DNA of 28,138 bases from Gryganskiella cystojenkinii (taxonomy: Eukaryota > Mortierellomycota > Mortierellomycetes > Mortierellales > Mortierellaceae): contig JAAAIG010000372.1 of NCBI GenBank assembly GCA_015852425.1, forward strand, positions 1 to 28,138, written 5' to 3'. The notes beneath the pieces were generated by a model. The model was given only the letters and a program-made list of their open reading frames with translations, was not told where the DNA came from and did no database searches. Positions within the stretch are counted from its first letter, which is position 1. Each line of letters starts with the position of its first letter. Shown piece after piece: positions 1 through 10,608 of the stretch. The position numbers and the translations under genes were made by a program.

Positions 1-1135
1 CAAGATATTGTTTGACGGCACCGTGTTTTCGGGAAGGAATACTCGACTCGAGGTTGTTTATGAAGAAGTCAGCTTTCCGATTCTCGAGGAGGTTTTGGGA
101 TCGCCAGGTCGGTTCGTAAAGAAAGTTTCGTTTGATCTTTTTGGTGTGACGGGCGTTAGGATCAGCATCGTCCAACAAAGATGAGGCTGTAGTGAGGATT
201 TCTCCCAGGTCGATGCCTACGACCTTCCTGTGATTGTAGGGAAACTGAAGCTGTGAGCTATTAGGGAGGAGATCGGACCGAGCACCAACGTCACATTCAT
301 ATCCAGACCGAGTCTTGACTACACGAATTCCCCTGTCTTGTATAGGACGGTAAGTATAGCTGCCCTGCCTGACGTCAGGGTCCGACTCGTATAGCTTGGT
401 CTCTGCCACTTGGTGTCTTCATAGACCGTTGCATCGCTCTCTTCTGGCGCTTTCGGCTCCTCCTCCTCGTCATCATAGTGATAGTGATGCTGTTTGTTAT
501 CCTTCTTTTTCGGATTTCTTGTGTCAGTCGCCAAAAGATATGGAACGAGACCATCGGTATGAAAGGTGTTGCGGAGTATAAACGGTTTGTCGTCAGCTGT
601 TCGTTCTCCCTGTAGCCTAATCTGATTGCAATATCCATCGGTGCGACGAAATTCGGTTTTTTTTGGCGGGGGTGACAGGTTGATGATGCGCCACATGGTG
701 TATCTGATTTGTCATACAAAAGTCTCGTAATAAGCCAGCCGTGGTTTTTCTTGATAAGATCTCTCTTCTGACTCAAGGTGTGTTGCTTGTGGCCAAAGAC
801 AGACTGGACCAACGACCAGACTGGGTCCACTGCAGAGTTGTCATTGTCGGGGGAGCTAGTAGCATCATTGGCATTGGTCCGTTCTTGATCTAGTGTATCA
901 GCATCCTCCATCTCGAGGTCCTCGGTATTGACGTGCTCTGTCTCTTCTGATGAACTTGGAGCTTGACCCGGGAGTGTAACATGCTTCTTGCCTTTGAGAA
1001 ATAGAAGAAAGTCGTTCTCAGTCGCGTGCATAAAGTTTCGCAGAAACTGATAGCCGGCGGGTCAGTCTTGGCGTCCCACTTGAGATCTTCTCCGTCCTTG
1101 TCCTTGAACTAGTAGTTTTTGAAGATTAATCAAGA
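1..1135 (-). pseudogene. Frameshifted Fanzor/TnpB-like protein remnant, open at left edge
   Basis: On the minus strand, protein-like sequence runs through at least three reading frames. The first is open around 1085-1135 (KDGEDLKWDAK). A second covers about 1070-700 (FLRNFMHATENDF to GWLITRLLYD). A third covers about 695-420 (FILRNTFHTDG then LVPYLLATDT). The fourth runs from about 420 to the edge at 1. This last frame holds VVGIDLGEILTTAS followed by FLYEPTWRSQNLLENRK. The GIDLG core with a hydrophobic lead-in looks like the RuvC-I aspartate motif of Fanzor/TnpB (OrfB) nucleases, and a TDG...DT block just before it fits my memory of fungal members. No plausible GT-AG introns join the frames, so frameshift decay is the simplest reading. 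The C-terminal RuvC-II/III and zinc finger would lie outside the window. The family call is motif-based inference; another IS605-like or unknown transposon protein is possible. Confidence 0.5.
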
Positions 1136-1159
1136 ACAGTCAATTAGTCCCTATGCGAG

Positions 1160-1850
1160 AAATCCGCAATGCATGATATGTTGGTCAGTGATACAAGACC
1201 ATGGGTCTGTCACAAACTGAAAACTTTGCAGGTGTCCTATCTACAAGGTCAGGAGGGCATGGAGGCCTTGTTCCTGTCCCCGATCTCAACCTTGCGTTGC
1301 CTCAAGAGAGTGGATTTGACCATCGATCCTCAGCTTTTCAACATGTTGCTGCTGATTTCTCGCCTTTCGGGACCACCTGCCCGAGCTCTCTGTAGCACGC
1401 GGCCTTGACCTGCTAACCTCTTAAACAACTTCGATCTCTGAGCGGACCCGGACATGGTGCGACTCGGTGGGGCGGAGCAGATATGCGATGGGTGCTGAAA
1501 CATTTGAATTTGGTGCAATTGCTCAGAGTCGAATTAGAGCCAGAGGCCGATGAGATCCTAAAACAGGTCATGAGGAAGAAACAGAACAGCTTTTCTGCTC
1601 CGCTGTGGATAAGATATTTTTCTGCGGATAAATGCTATATCACATCCAAAATACGAATGACTCTTCGCGCTGGCAGTCTTGAGTGTCGAATCTTCCACAA
1701 CTTGAAGTTCTGGACATGAACATGGATCCTCGGCTGCCGAGACTATAGACCGAAGATCGATCTTGTTCATGGATTCGACTGATTGAGAACTCGAACAAGG
1801 ACCAAGATCGCTGCGTGGGTTTGGTTTTCAGCACACATGTAAAACCGTAG
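1160..1850 (+). pseudogene. Degenerate leucine-rich-repeat (F-box/LRR-like) remnant
   Basis: Three short stretches in different plus-strand frames look like leucine-rich repeat segments: WVCHKLKTLQVSYL and LRCLKRVDLTIDP near 1200-1335, WVLKHLNLVQLLRVEL near 1486-1535, and LPQLEVLDMNMDPRLPRL near 1693-1747. Stop codons and frame changes separate them, and no start codon with a long reading frame exists. The spacing of Leu and of 'L..L..LDL'-type blocks matches the LRR tails of the large F-box/LRR families expanded in Mortierella-type fungi (family knowledge). No F-box is visible. It may be one decayed gene or fragments of two. It lies next to another decayed gene, which suggests a locally relaxed, repeat-prone region. 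Confidence 0.4.
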
Positions 1851-2178
1851 TGACACGATGGCTTACAGCAGAGGCGCAATGGATTTGAAAGCGCTGGAGT
1901 GGACTGAGGGATATATATATATATGTAGCATATAGCAAAATCCGGTTTACAAAAAAAGAATCCTTTGAAATACGCAGCTGAGCATGTATGTAGGCTCTGC
2001 GGAGGGAGGCACAAACGCGGGTGCAGTCCGCGTGCTGTGGGATTCAATTTTGAGTTCAAAAGAAGTAAAGGACTTCAGGCATTTGTGAATTCAAACCAAC
2101 CCCATCGAGGTTCTCTTCATCCTCGACACCTCTCCTCTTTCCACTCCTCAAACACCATCTCAATTCGACATCCATACC
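1851..2178. other. Intergenic leader region of the ANKRD13-like gene, with (TA)n tract
   Basis: There is no coding signal. A TA dinucleotide run at about 1911-1924 could act as a TATA-type element or may just be a microsatellite. From about 2100 the sequence becomes C/T-rich with few G, typical of a fungal 5' leader, and it ends in the start context ccataccATGg. Confidence 0.5.
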
Positions 2179-4969
2179 ATGGCCACTGTTGCCGTTGATC
2201 CCGCAGACCCCTATGCGCTGCATAAGCTTGTCTTTCTCAACAAGACACAGACCTTGAAGATGTTCCTGGCTCCCTTCTCTGCCAAGCATTTGTCTCTTAA
2301 GGACAAGGACAACATAGACGTCAAGGATGTCAAACATGTCTCTTCTCAGGAACCAACCAAGGACGAAGCCCATCCTCCAAGGACAACTCATCCTGCCATC
2401 AACACCCTGGACCATCATCTTCTCGCACCCATCCATCTCGCCGTCATGCTCAATCGCAAGGACATGGTCAACATCCTTCTCAAGGCCGGTGCGAACCCCT
2501 TGACCCGCTCCGGTTCAGGTTGGACAGCCCGACAGGAAGCGACCTCCCTCGGAGACCGAGACATGATTGAGTTGTTGACTCGGTACCAAAGAAAAGCCCT
2601 CTCTGGATCCTTCAAGGATAAGGCCATGAATCTCGTCAAGCAACTGTCCAGTGTATGCCGGCGCTCTCGATTCGGCGACAATATGGATCGGTTCGCTTTT
2701 GCTGCCCTTTTGTTCTAACATCCAACGCTCTTTCTCTCTCTTTTTTTTCTCTCTCTCGAACCACAGGACCTGGATCAGTTTTACTTTCAACTCCAATGGT
2801 GAGTGAGCAAAAGGAACAGGTCTACTGAGCAACAGCATGACCCATCCTAACAAGACCAACCTACACCAAAAACAGCCTTTTCTCATATGAGTCAAACCGA
2901 CACTATAATCACACAAAGCCATTACACTCGTTAACACTTTTTTTTCTGCTGCTGCTGTCTTCCTCAGGGAGTTTCAAAGCTGGGGTAATATGCGGGAGCA
3001 ACACCACAATATCAACTCGGGACAAACATTGGTGCGGGATCATGACCGCAGTCCGATTGACTGACTGACGTATGAGATCTTCTTTTTTCTTCTTAACAGT
3101 GCCTTTTGTCAGTGGACTCTGCCCAAAAGATACCTATCACATCTGGAAGAAGGGAAACTCAGTTCGCATGGACACGTCGCTCGGTAATGAAAAATCGATC
3201 AGTTTATTATGGATTGACTTGGTTTTCATGCTGCACTTGCATTTGCTAACGTCTTTTGCTGTCGTAAATTTATTTATGATTTTTTCTGCTTGGCTAATAG
3301 TTGGCTTCGAGAACATGAAGTGGCTTCGAGGACATATTTCAATCATCTTTCGAGTCGACCCGGTGACAGGTAATTAAAAAACAGCAGGAAAGAAGGATTC
3401 ATTTTGGAGAGAAATCAATTGATTTTCAATGCAGGAGGCCTCTTTCGATACAAGGATTATTCGAAAGGGCCAAATCAATTTACTAAGTTGCCCTTTGGTT
3501 TTATGTCGAAACAGGTCCAGAACTTGTTATCATTGACCGGGTGAAAAAGATTACACAAAGACTCGCCTCAGCAGCCGATGATGGACCAGAGGACCACCAA
3601 GTTGAGGAGCCCACGGATGAAGAGATTGAGAACGAGGTCTCTATCTGCTTCAACTCGGATATTGTAAGCATATCAGCGACCCAAACGGAATACTATTGAA
3701 TTTTGTCAGTTTTGTCTATGAAATTGAAATTTTTGACAGGACAACCCATTCAAAAATTCTATTGTATTTCCCTTCCCCTAGACCTCTACGAATGTTCCAA
3801 CCTCAGCAATCAAGTTCCAGAGAGCCAAACAAGGAATGTGGGGCTACAGGACAGACAAGTCTGAAAAGGTCGGCGAGTTTGATTGTGCAGTCTGGAAGAT
3901 GGACGGCGTCGAGTTCAGAACTCGTGTACGGACAGAGCATCTCAAGGACGAGGACGGCAAACCGATCGTACCCATGAAGAAGGGCAGCGTTGCGTCAGGG
4001 GGAAAGGGAGGCGACCATGCGCACGAAAGCCCAAGACGGGTCCGTGGAGGCCGCCACGGACCATCAGTGGCAGGCAAGGATGGTGGTCGGGACAAGAAAG
4101 CCATTGTGTTTAAACTCGGTACAGGTATGGGATCATCGTCCTCTGTCGACGAAAAAAGAGTACCTCGAGAGATCCATCCCAAGAGGCCTCAGGCCTTGTT
4201 CGCACCATTCACAGAACCAGCAGCGAGTACAGAGTCTCTAGCCTCAACGACATCTGCACTGGAAGGAATGCAAGTGAGGAGCGATAGTCCTGAGAACACA
4301 GAAGCTGAAAAGTCGTTGGAGCATCTGACTGATGGGGAGCACTCGGTAGAAAAGTACCAACCCGGGGCGAACGGTGTCCTCAAGAAACATGCCAGGAGTA
4401 CGGGCACTATCTCGGACGATGCCTTCTTTGAGACTGCTCTCGAGGAGATGGAGGATGAGCTGGAGGAAAAGCTGCTGTACAGGGACTCGCTGCAACCGCC
4501 ACCACCGACGACCATGACCTATGAAGAGTACTTTAATACGTCCAAGACAGGAGAAATCCACCTGGGTCGGCCTCTTGAACAGAAAGAGTCGCTTCGGTCC
4601 TTTGGTGCGACGCTCTGGATGTACGAGAACCCCTCAACAAGCACCACTCCAATTGCTGATGGAGCCACGACCTCAACAGCGCCGCACTTCCCGTTGACGA
4701 TTGACAAGATCCTGCCGCTCCTGGAGGTGATTGGCATGGACAACAACCGACTTGTCGGGAAACTGAAGGAATTCCTGCAGTTCAAGCTACCACCAGGATT
4801 CCCGATCCGAGCCAATATCCCTGTGTATGCATCAATCTCGGCGGATGTTACATTTGTGAACTATGATGCCAAGCGAGAGATGGAGGCAGACCTGTTTGAT
4901 GTTCCTGGGGAGGATCAAGGGTATCAGGAAGGGTTTGTGATCCGACCTGGTGGAGACGATGACACGTAG
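2179..4969 (+). CDS. ANKRD13-like ankyrin repeat / GPCR-chaperone domain protein
   Basis: Seven exons: 2179-2652, 2767-2798, 2968-2984, 3100-3183, 3301-3369, 3515-3663, 3782-4969, giving 670 aa; all junctions are GT-AG and keep frame. Ankyrin repeats span about residues 80-137 (APIHLAVMLNRKDMVNILL, then GWTARQEA). The GPCR-chaperone domain (Pfam GPCR_chapero_1 type) follows from about 145, with FYFQLQWEFQSW, CPKDTYHIWKKGNSVRMDT and GFENMKWLRG, all characteristic of ANKRD13. The C-terminal block KLPPGFPIRANIPVY is also typical of the family. Animal ANKRD13 proteins bind ubiquitinated receptors at endosomes; a similar role in fungal membrane traffic is inference. No ubiquitin-interacting motif is obvious at the acidic C-terminus (GGDDDT). 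The middle (about 330-560) is low-complexity and charged. The start has a good Kozak context and no earlier in-frame ATG was needed. AATAAA lies at 5012-5017. Confidence 0.92.
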
Positions 4970-5011
4970 CTTCTCTCTCATTGTTAGAATACTTCACATG
5001 AAAACAAATAC

Positions 5012-5017
5012 AATAAA
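5012..5017 (+). terminator. Poly(A) signal AATAAA
   Basis: The canonical hexamer lies 43 nt after the stop codon of the ANKRD13-like gene. The rest of 4970-5417 has no coding signal. Its right half (5240-5410) is a T/C-rich tract that is probably the glucosidase leader. Confidence 0.65.
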
Positions 5018-5417
5018 ATTTGAAAGCGCAAATGTACTGAGCTACTGATCATTTATTGGGGAGAAAGATAGTGAACGGGATCCAGGGGAGTTAACGAAGC
5101 AGAGTGCAGTGCCTGACAGCTGGAATTGAATGAACGGTTCTAGCATTTGGGCGTATTTTCATCAAAACCTAAAAATTATGAGCACAGTCCTGTCGTAGCG
5201 ACCAGGTGTCCCGTGTCCTTCGTTGTTCATGCATCTTGCATGGAGCAGCTCCTTTCTTTCTCCACCTCCATGACCTTATTTTTTTTTGAAATTTCATTCC
5301 TTTCCTGCCTCTCTTTCTTTTCATTGTCATTTGAACAATTCTCCTTCCGCTTTGGTGTCCCCAATTTGCAATTCACTTTCCTTTTTCCTCTCTTATTGAA
5401 AACCACAATCGATAACT

Positions 5418-8400
5418 ATGACGGTGACCAACCGTCCAAAGGACACCTTGATCCTCCTTTTGCTCTTGGCTCTCATTCCCTTGGCCTCGCTTTCTTCCGT
5501 CAGAGCAGACGCCATCAACCCTCCTCCCTCTCCTGGTCAAGATCCGAATAACAACAGCACCGCTCCCAATGACCCCCAACAGCTCTGCTCCCATATCTTA
5601 GCCCGGTCAGAGTGCGGCTACCTCGGTATTACGCAGGATCAATGTCGTCAACGACAATGCTGTTGGAACCCTGTCATGGCACCTGTCCCCTGGTGCTTTG
5701 AACGAAAGGTACGTACTTGTTGCATGGTATCCATGGACGAGAGGCACTTGCTTCATTTTTGGGCTCTATGACCGCTACTACAGTCCATGTCCGCAGCCAC
5801 TGAATATTTTTTTTCTCATGCACAAGATGCATAAGAGCAGGCTACTTCAGCATCGGGCACTCAGTTTTCTCACGCAGAACATTTTGTGCTCTACCTCAAA
5901 GTTCGAACAAAGAACTGTACTTATTTTGCCGATAATGCTCTTTTACTTTTTACTTCTTTCACTAGAACGAAGACTACCAATGCAGAGCTGATGCGGTGAC
6001 TAGACGCGAATGTGGATTCTACGGTATCACCGAAAAGACTTGGTATGGTACATTTTTTTTGCTCACTTGCAGCATCGTCGCGGTTCCTTTTTCCCTGTCG
6101 CCATACCGTATCATTGTTCTTATCGTTCGTTCTTACAAGTATTATTGTTTTCATGTCCACTGACTAAAATGCCGTTTTGTGCTTCATGTGAAAAACAAAT
6201 CCTGCCTTCGGATGTACTCTGCTCACAGTAACGACAGGAACTGCTGCTGGGACCCCACACCTAACAACTTGAATACCCCCTGGTGCTTCCTTCGTCAACA
6301 ATCTTGTAAAGGGTATGCAGTCAAGTCCGCCGAGGAATCGGATTCGGGTTTGACGATTCACCTGCAATTGCAGGGTACCTGTCAACGGTACGGTCAGGAT
6401 GTTTCCCGCTTGACCGTCCTTGTCGATTTCGAGACTCAGGCACGCATCCGTGTCAGAATCGTTGACGCCGACCAGGACCGATACGAGATCCCCACAACGG
6501 CCCTCCGCAAATCTTCTGCCACGGCTCAAGACAAGACCTCGGGTTACCTTCAGTACCTCGCTTACCGATTCGAATACATAAAGTACCCGTTCACGTTCTC
6601 CGTGATCCGAATCGCCACAGGGGAAAAGATTTTTGACTCGAATGTCGCCGGTATGGACTCGTTGGTCTACGAGGATGAGTACCTGGAGATCTCAACGACT
6701 TTACCCGCGAATCCGGATGATACCAATCTTTATGGCCTCGGAGAAGTTGTCGCGGGATTCAGACGGGACGCACGAGGAACTCGACAGACCATTTGGGCCC
6801 GTGATGCCCCCACGCCCATCGGCGAGAATCTATATGGATCCCACCCGTTCCATCTGGAAATGCGCCGTATCAACGCCAATGCCTCATCGTTCTCGAATTC
6901 CTCGCCTTCAGGAGTGGCTGCACACGGTGTGTTCTTGAGGAACAGCAATGGCATGGATGTCATTATTTCTCCCGGAAAACTCACGTACAAGGTCATCGGT
7001 GGCATCTTGGATTTTTCCATCTTTCTTGGCCCCCACCCCGCTGCTGTCGTTGACCAGTACACAGAGTTGATCGGCCGCCCTCACTTCCCTCCCGCCTGGG
7101 CGATGGGCTGGCATCAATCCCGGTACGGATACGCCAATATTGAGGCTGTGGAGAACGTTGTTGCACGGTACCAAAAGGAAGACTTGCCCCTGGATGGTGT
7201 CTGGATCGACATCGATTACATGAACCAGTTCCGTGATTTCACTTATGATGAATTACGGTTCCCTCAAGAACGGATCAAAAGCCTGGCTTCGAGCTTGGCT
7301 AACAGCACTCAGAATATGATTCTGATCATTGATCCAGGCATTGCGGTCCAACCCGGTTATGACGCCTACGAGGACGGCATGGCGAACGAAGTCTTTTTGA
7401 TGCGTAAAGATCCCAGTAGTGGAAAACCAACCACGCAACCTGTAGAAGGGCGAGTCTGGCCCGGCCAGACCTATTTCCCCGATTTCTTGAACTCAAACGA
7501 GACTTGGGCGTTCTGGGAACGACAGCTTCGAAAAACGCGACTTGACCTGGGCGAGAACGTCTACCCCTGGATCGATATGAATGAACCCTCGAGTTTCTGC
7601 AATGGCGAATGCTCGAAGAATGATCCAGCCACAGGTTCCTCGGACGAACAATCGTACGAACAGACAAAGGCCAAGGGGATGCAGTATTCAATCAATAATG
7701 CCGGTCATGAGGCTTCGTTGGAAGAAAAGACGGTGGCCCATTTTGCAATTCATAAGAACGGCATCAAGTTCTCGGACACGCATAACTTGTATGGTCATTT
7801 GGAGGCCATGGCGACCCACAAGGCACTTCTGAACATGCGACCGGATCAACGCCCATTTATCCTCACCCGATCGTCCTTTGCTGGCACTGGTAAGTCAATT
7901 ACGTTAAACCCTAGAGCAAAATGTCTACTGCCAAACTACCATACACAGATACAAGAACTAACTTGCATACCCCCTCAATATACTCTGCTTGATGTATATG
8001 TTTCCAGGTGCCTACGCTGCTCACTGGACAGGCGACAACTCGGCCGAATGGTCGCACCTGTACTTTTCCATCCCAGGAATCCTCAACTTTGGACTTTTTG
8101 GTATCCCCTTCACGGGCTCAGACATTTGTGGGTTCAACGGCAACACGACCGAAGAACTCTGTCTCCGTTGGCATCAGCTCGGCTCCCTGTACCCATTTTC
8201 GCGTAACCATAATGATATCCACGCCTCCGATCAAGAACCTTACCAATGGCCCACCTCAGTTCTCCCCGCGGCTCGTCAGGCGCTCCGGATCCGGTATTCG
8301 TTGCACCCATATTTCTATTCGAGATTCGAACTCGCCCATCGAACGGGTCGACCAGTCTGGCAGCCACTTTGGTTCGAGTTCCCTGAGGATTTAATCTCTT

Positions 8401-9542
8401 GGAAGATTGATCGACAATTCTTGCTGGGTAATGGCATCATGGTCTCGCCGGCCCTCTACGCTGGTCAGATTCAGGTCAAGGCTTACTTCCCTGGCAAAGG
8501 CCGGTGGTTTGATCTTTGGAGTCATGAGTGCTTGATCGAAGATGACGATCATCATATCAACCCGGCCTCAATGCCAACAACCTCGGTGACTGTCAAGAAC
8601 TCTAAAGTGAAGGGCAAGCGCGAAGACAAAGTCCGCCCGGACCGGGGCGCCGAAGGCAAGAAAGAGAAGAGACGCCCTTTCAACAAGAAAGACACCAATG
8701 GTAGGGATACTAGCACCAGCGATGACGACGACCGACCTTACCGATACAAGTTCCTGCCTGCCAAGGCAGATCGAGACCCAATCCCAATGAGCCTTGCTGG
8801 TGGTCACGTTGTCCCGATCCAGGAGCCTCGTTTGACCATTGCCGAAACGAGATTGACACCCGTGTCGTTGATTATCGCGTTGGATGAGACGGGTCATGCT
8901 GTCGGGTCGATGTATGTCGACAATGGGGAATCGAATATGGAACCTTCTTTCCCCAAGAACTCGGACAAGAAAGAAAAACGTGGTCCTCGACAGGACACGA
9001 TCGGCCGGGCCTGGATCACCTGGGAACTCAAGAATGGAACTTACTTGAGCAGCCAGGTCGATACGACAACCGGCTCTGGCTTACAGTACGGAAGTACAAT
9101 CGACAGTGTTGTTCTGTTGGGATTGAATTTTGAGCGTGTTGGCGGTGAGCTGGAGCATCTGTCCGAGGAGGATATTGAGCGATTGTGGTCAAGACGTAAC
9201 CAGAACCGTGGCTCTGGTGGACAAAAGACCTCGACCATCTACAGGAGCAAGACCAAGAGCAACCGCAAGGACGACAAGAAGGAGCAGCAGCAGATTTTTC
9301 TCTCACAAAACGGCATTGCCTCGAACCAATACGACCGACCGGCAAGAAAGAGAGTTCTCAGATCGTTGAACATCAATGGTGTCAATGCCACAGTCCCGTC
9401 TTCTTCGTTGTTGGGGTCTAAAAGTCAAGACTCGGAGACGGGTGTGGCCTGGGAGGTGAACGAGGCCTCGGGATCGATGACGCTTACCGGGTTAAAGATG
9501 GACTTGTTGGGGGATTGGTTCTTGAGGTGGTCGCTCGAGTAG
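5418..9542 (+). CDS. Secreted GH31 alpha-glucosidase with two P-type trefoil domains
   Basis: Four exons: 5418-5708, 5966-6042, 6229-7889, 8008-9542, giving 1187 aa. A signal peptide covers about residues 11-30 (LILLLLLALIPLASL, cut near VRA/DA), so the enzyme should enter the secretory route. Two trefoil domains follow: cysteines 57, 66, 76, 81, 82, 93 and 103, 113, 123, 128, 129, 142. The intron at 6043-6228 falls inside Cys123. The GH31 catalytic domain has GWHQSRYGY, GVWIDIDYMN, the nucleophile Asp572 in WIDMNEPSSFC and the acid/base Asp686 in HWTGDN. FGIPFTGSDICGF completes the family signature. It should release glucose from the non-reducing ends of maltose/starch-type alpha-glucans. 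Unusual are a lysine/aspartate-rich insert at about 868-924 and a second basic stretch near residues 1090-1105, both in the C-terminal beta domains. Closest well-known relatives are lysosomal GAA and sucrase-isomaltase. Confidence 0.95.
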
Positions 9543-9606
9543 TTTTTAGTCGGGCACATATATTACTATTTTTTTTTAATCTTTTTGGCCGACAAAGGCC
9601 GTAAAA

Positions 9607-9612
9607 AATAAA
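9607..9612 (+). terminator. Poly(A) signal AATAAA
   Basis: The hexamer lies 65 nt after the glucosidase stop codon, in an A/T-rich stretch. Confidence 0.65.
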
Positions 9613-10608
9613 GCAGCTAGCATGCGTTTCTTGGATATTTTTGCGTGTGCATGGCCGGCTGAGTAAAACAGCTTGCAAGCACCTAGGTACTGCTCGCTCA
9701 AATTACTTTGCAAACAATCACATTCCGGTCCTCGAGACCTCTCCTCATCAACTTGATCTCATACCTGGTAATCGCCTTATGAACCCACTTGAAAATCCGA
9801 GCAATTCTTCATATAAGTCGAAAGTTCGGCTTGAGTGGACACAAGACCTCATTCTTGGAATGATATGAGGACCGACAAACAAAAAACGACGACGAGTACA
9901 CAGGACCGTGACAGAACGTGGTGGTAGCTCGGGGATTTGTGTTGTTTGCGCTGAGACCAAAGTGGGACAAATGACGAGGTGTCCGTGACTTTTTGAGCTT
10001 GTCCATCCACAGGGTTAAATCCACGTGATCTTTTCCAATTATTAAGCGCAGCGAGAAACAGTCACAAGCTTATTTCAAAAGACTGCGTTGCGCACACTCA
10101 TCACCAATCGGAGCAATAAGTGGGTGTAGCACTTGCGATGAAAGAAGAACCATCGCTGTCCTACTGCCAACCAACTTTTTTTTTTTTTCCATTGGTCTTC
10201 CATTGCACTCTCCTTTTTTCTGTTCCCTCTCATTATTGGACACAGGTCTCTTCTCACCCACCCATTATTGTCAAATCACTCCTCCGCTCCATCCTCCCCA
10301 TCCTCCTTCGCATCCTCCTCCTCGCTCTCTTACCGTTTAATGTCCCTTTGTCTGGTCGACTTTTAAACAACAAAGCATTCACTCCGCAGCATCTGCTTTC
10401 TTTTTGTTATTTCTATTTCTATCCATCGTCGACCCTCTTCTGCACCCCTACTACTACTTCTACTACTTCTACTACCCCCCCTTTCTCCCTCCCTCGATAT
10501 AGTCACTCACTCTCCTCTTCAAGTCAGTCCCTATTGACTCTATCAATCCAGCACCCTCCCTTGACCTGTCCCTTTCTTGAACTGCCAGTCTCAACCCACC
10601 AAAAAAAA
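9613..10608 (+). promoter_or_regulatory. Intergenic promoter and long pyrimidine-rich leader of the bZIP gene
   Basis: No gene is seen here. A palindromic CACGTG E-box lies at about 10022-10027 and CCAAT motifs near 10035 and 10103, all plausible upstream elements. From about 10170 to 10600 the plus strand is strongly C/T-rich, with short ctactactactt triplet runs at 10446-10480, as expected of a fungal 5' leader. The frame of the main ATG stays open through the whole leader, but the translated sequence is low-complexity Ser/Pro/Thr/Leu and does not look coding. I found no clear TATA box. Confidence 0.45.

Noticed and set aside
1911..1924. (TA)n tract as a definite TATA box
   Set aside because: It is a dinucleotide repeat about 255 nt before the ATG; promoter use cannot be told from the sequence.
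3844..4815. Several minus-strand frames over the last ANKRD13-like exon
   Set aside because: They mirror a well-supported coding exon on the other strand and have no independent motifs.
7326..7691. Minus-strand 121-codon frame within the glucosidase gene
   Set aside because: Shadow of the GH31 catalytic domain; arginine-rich antisense composition.
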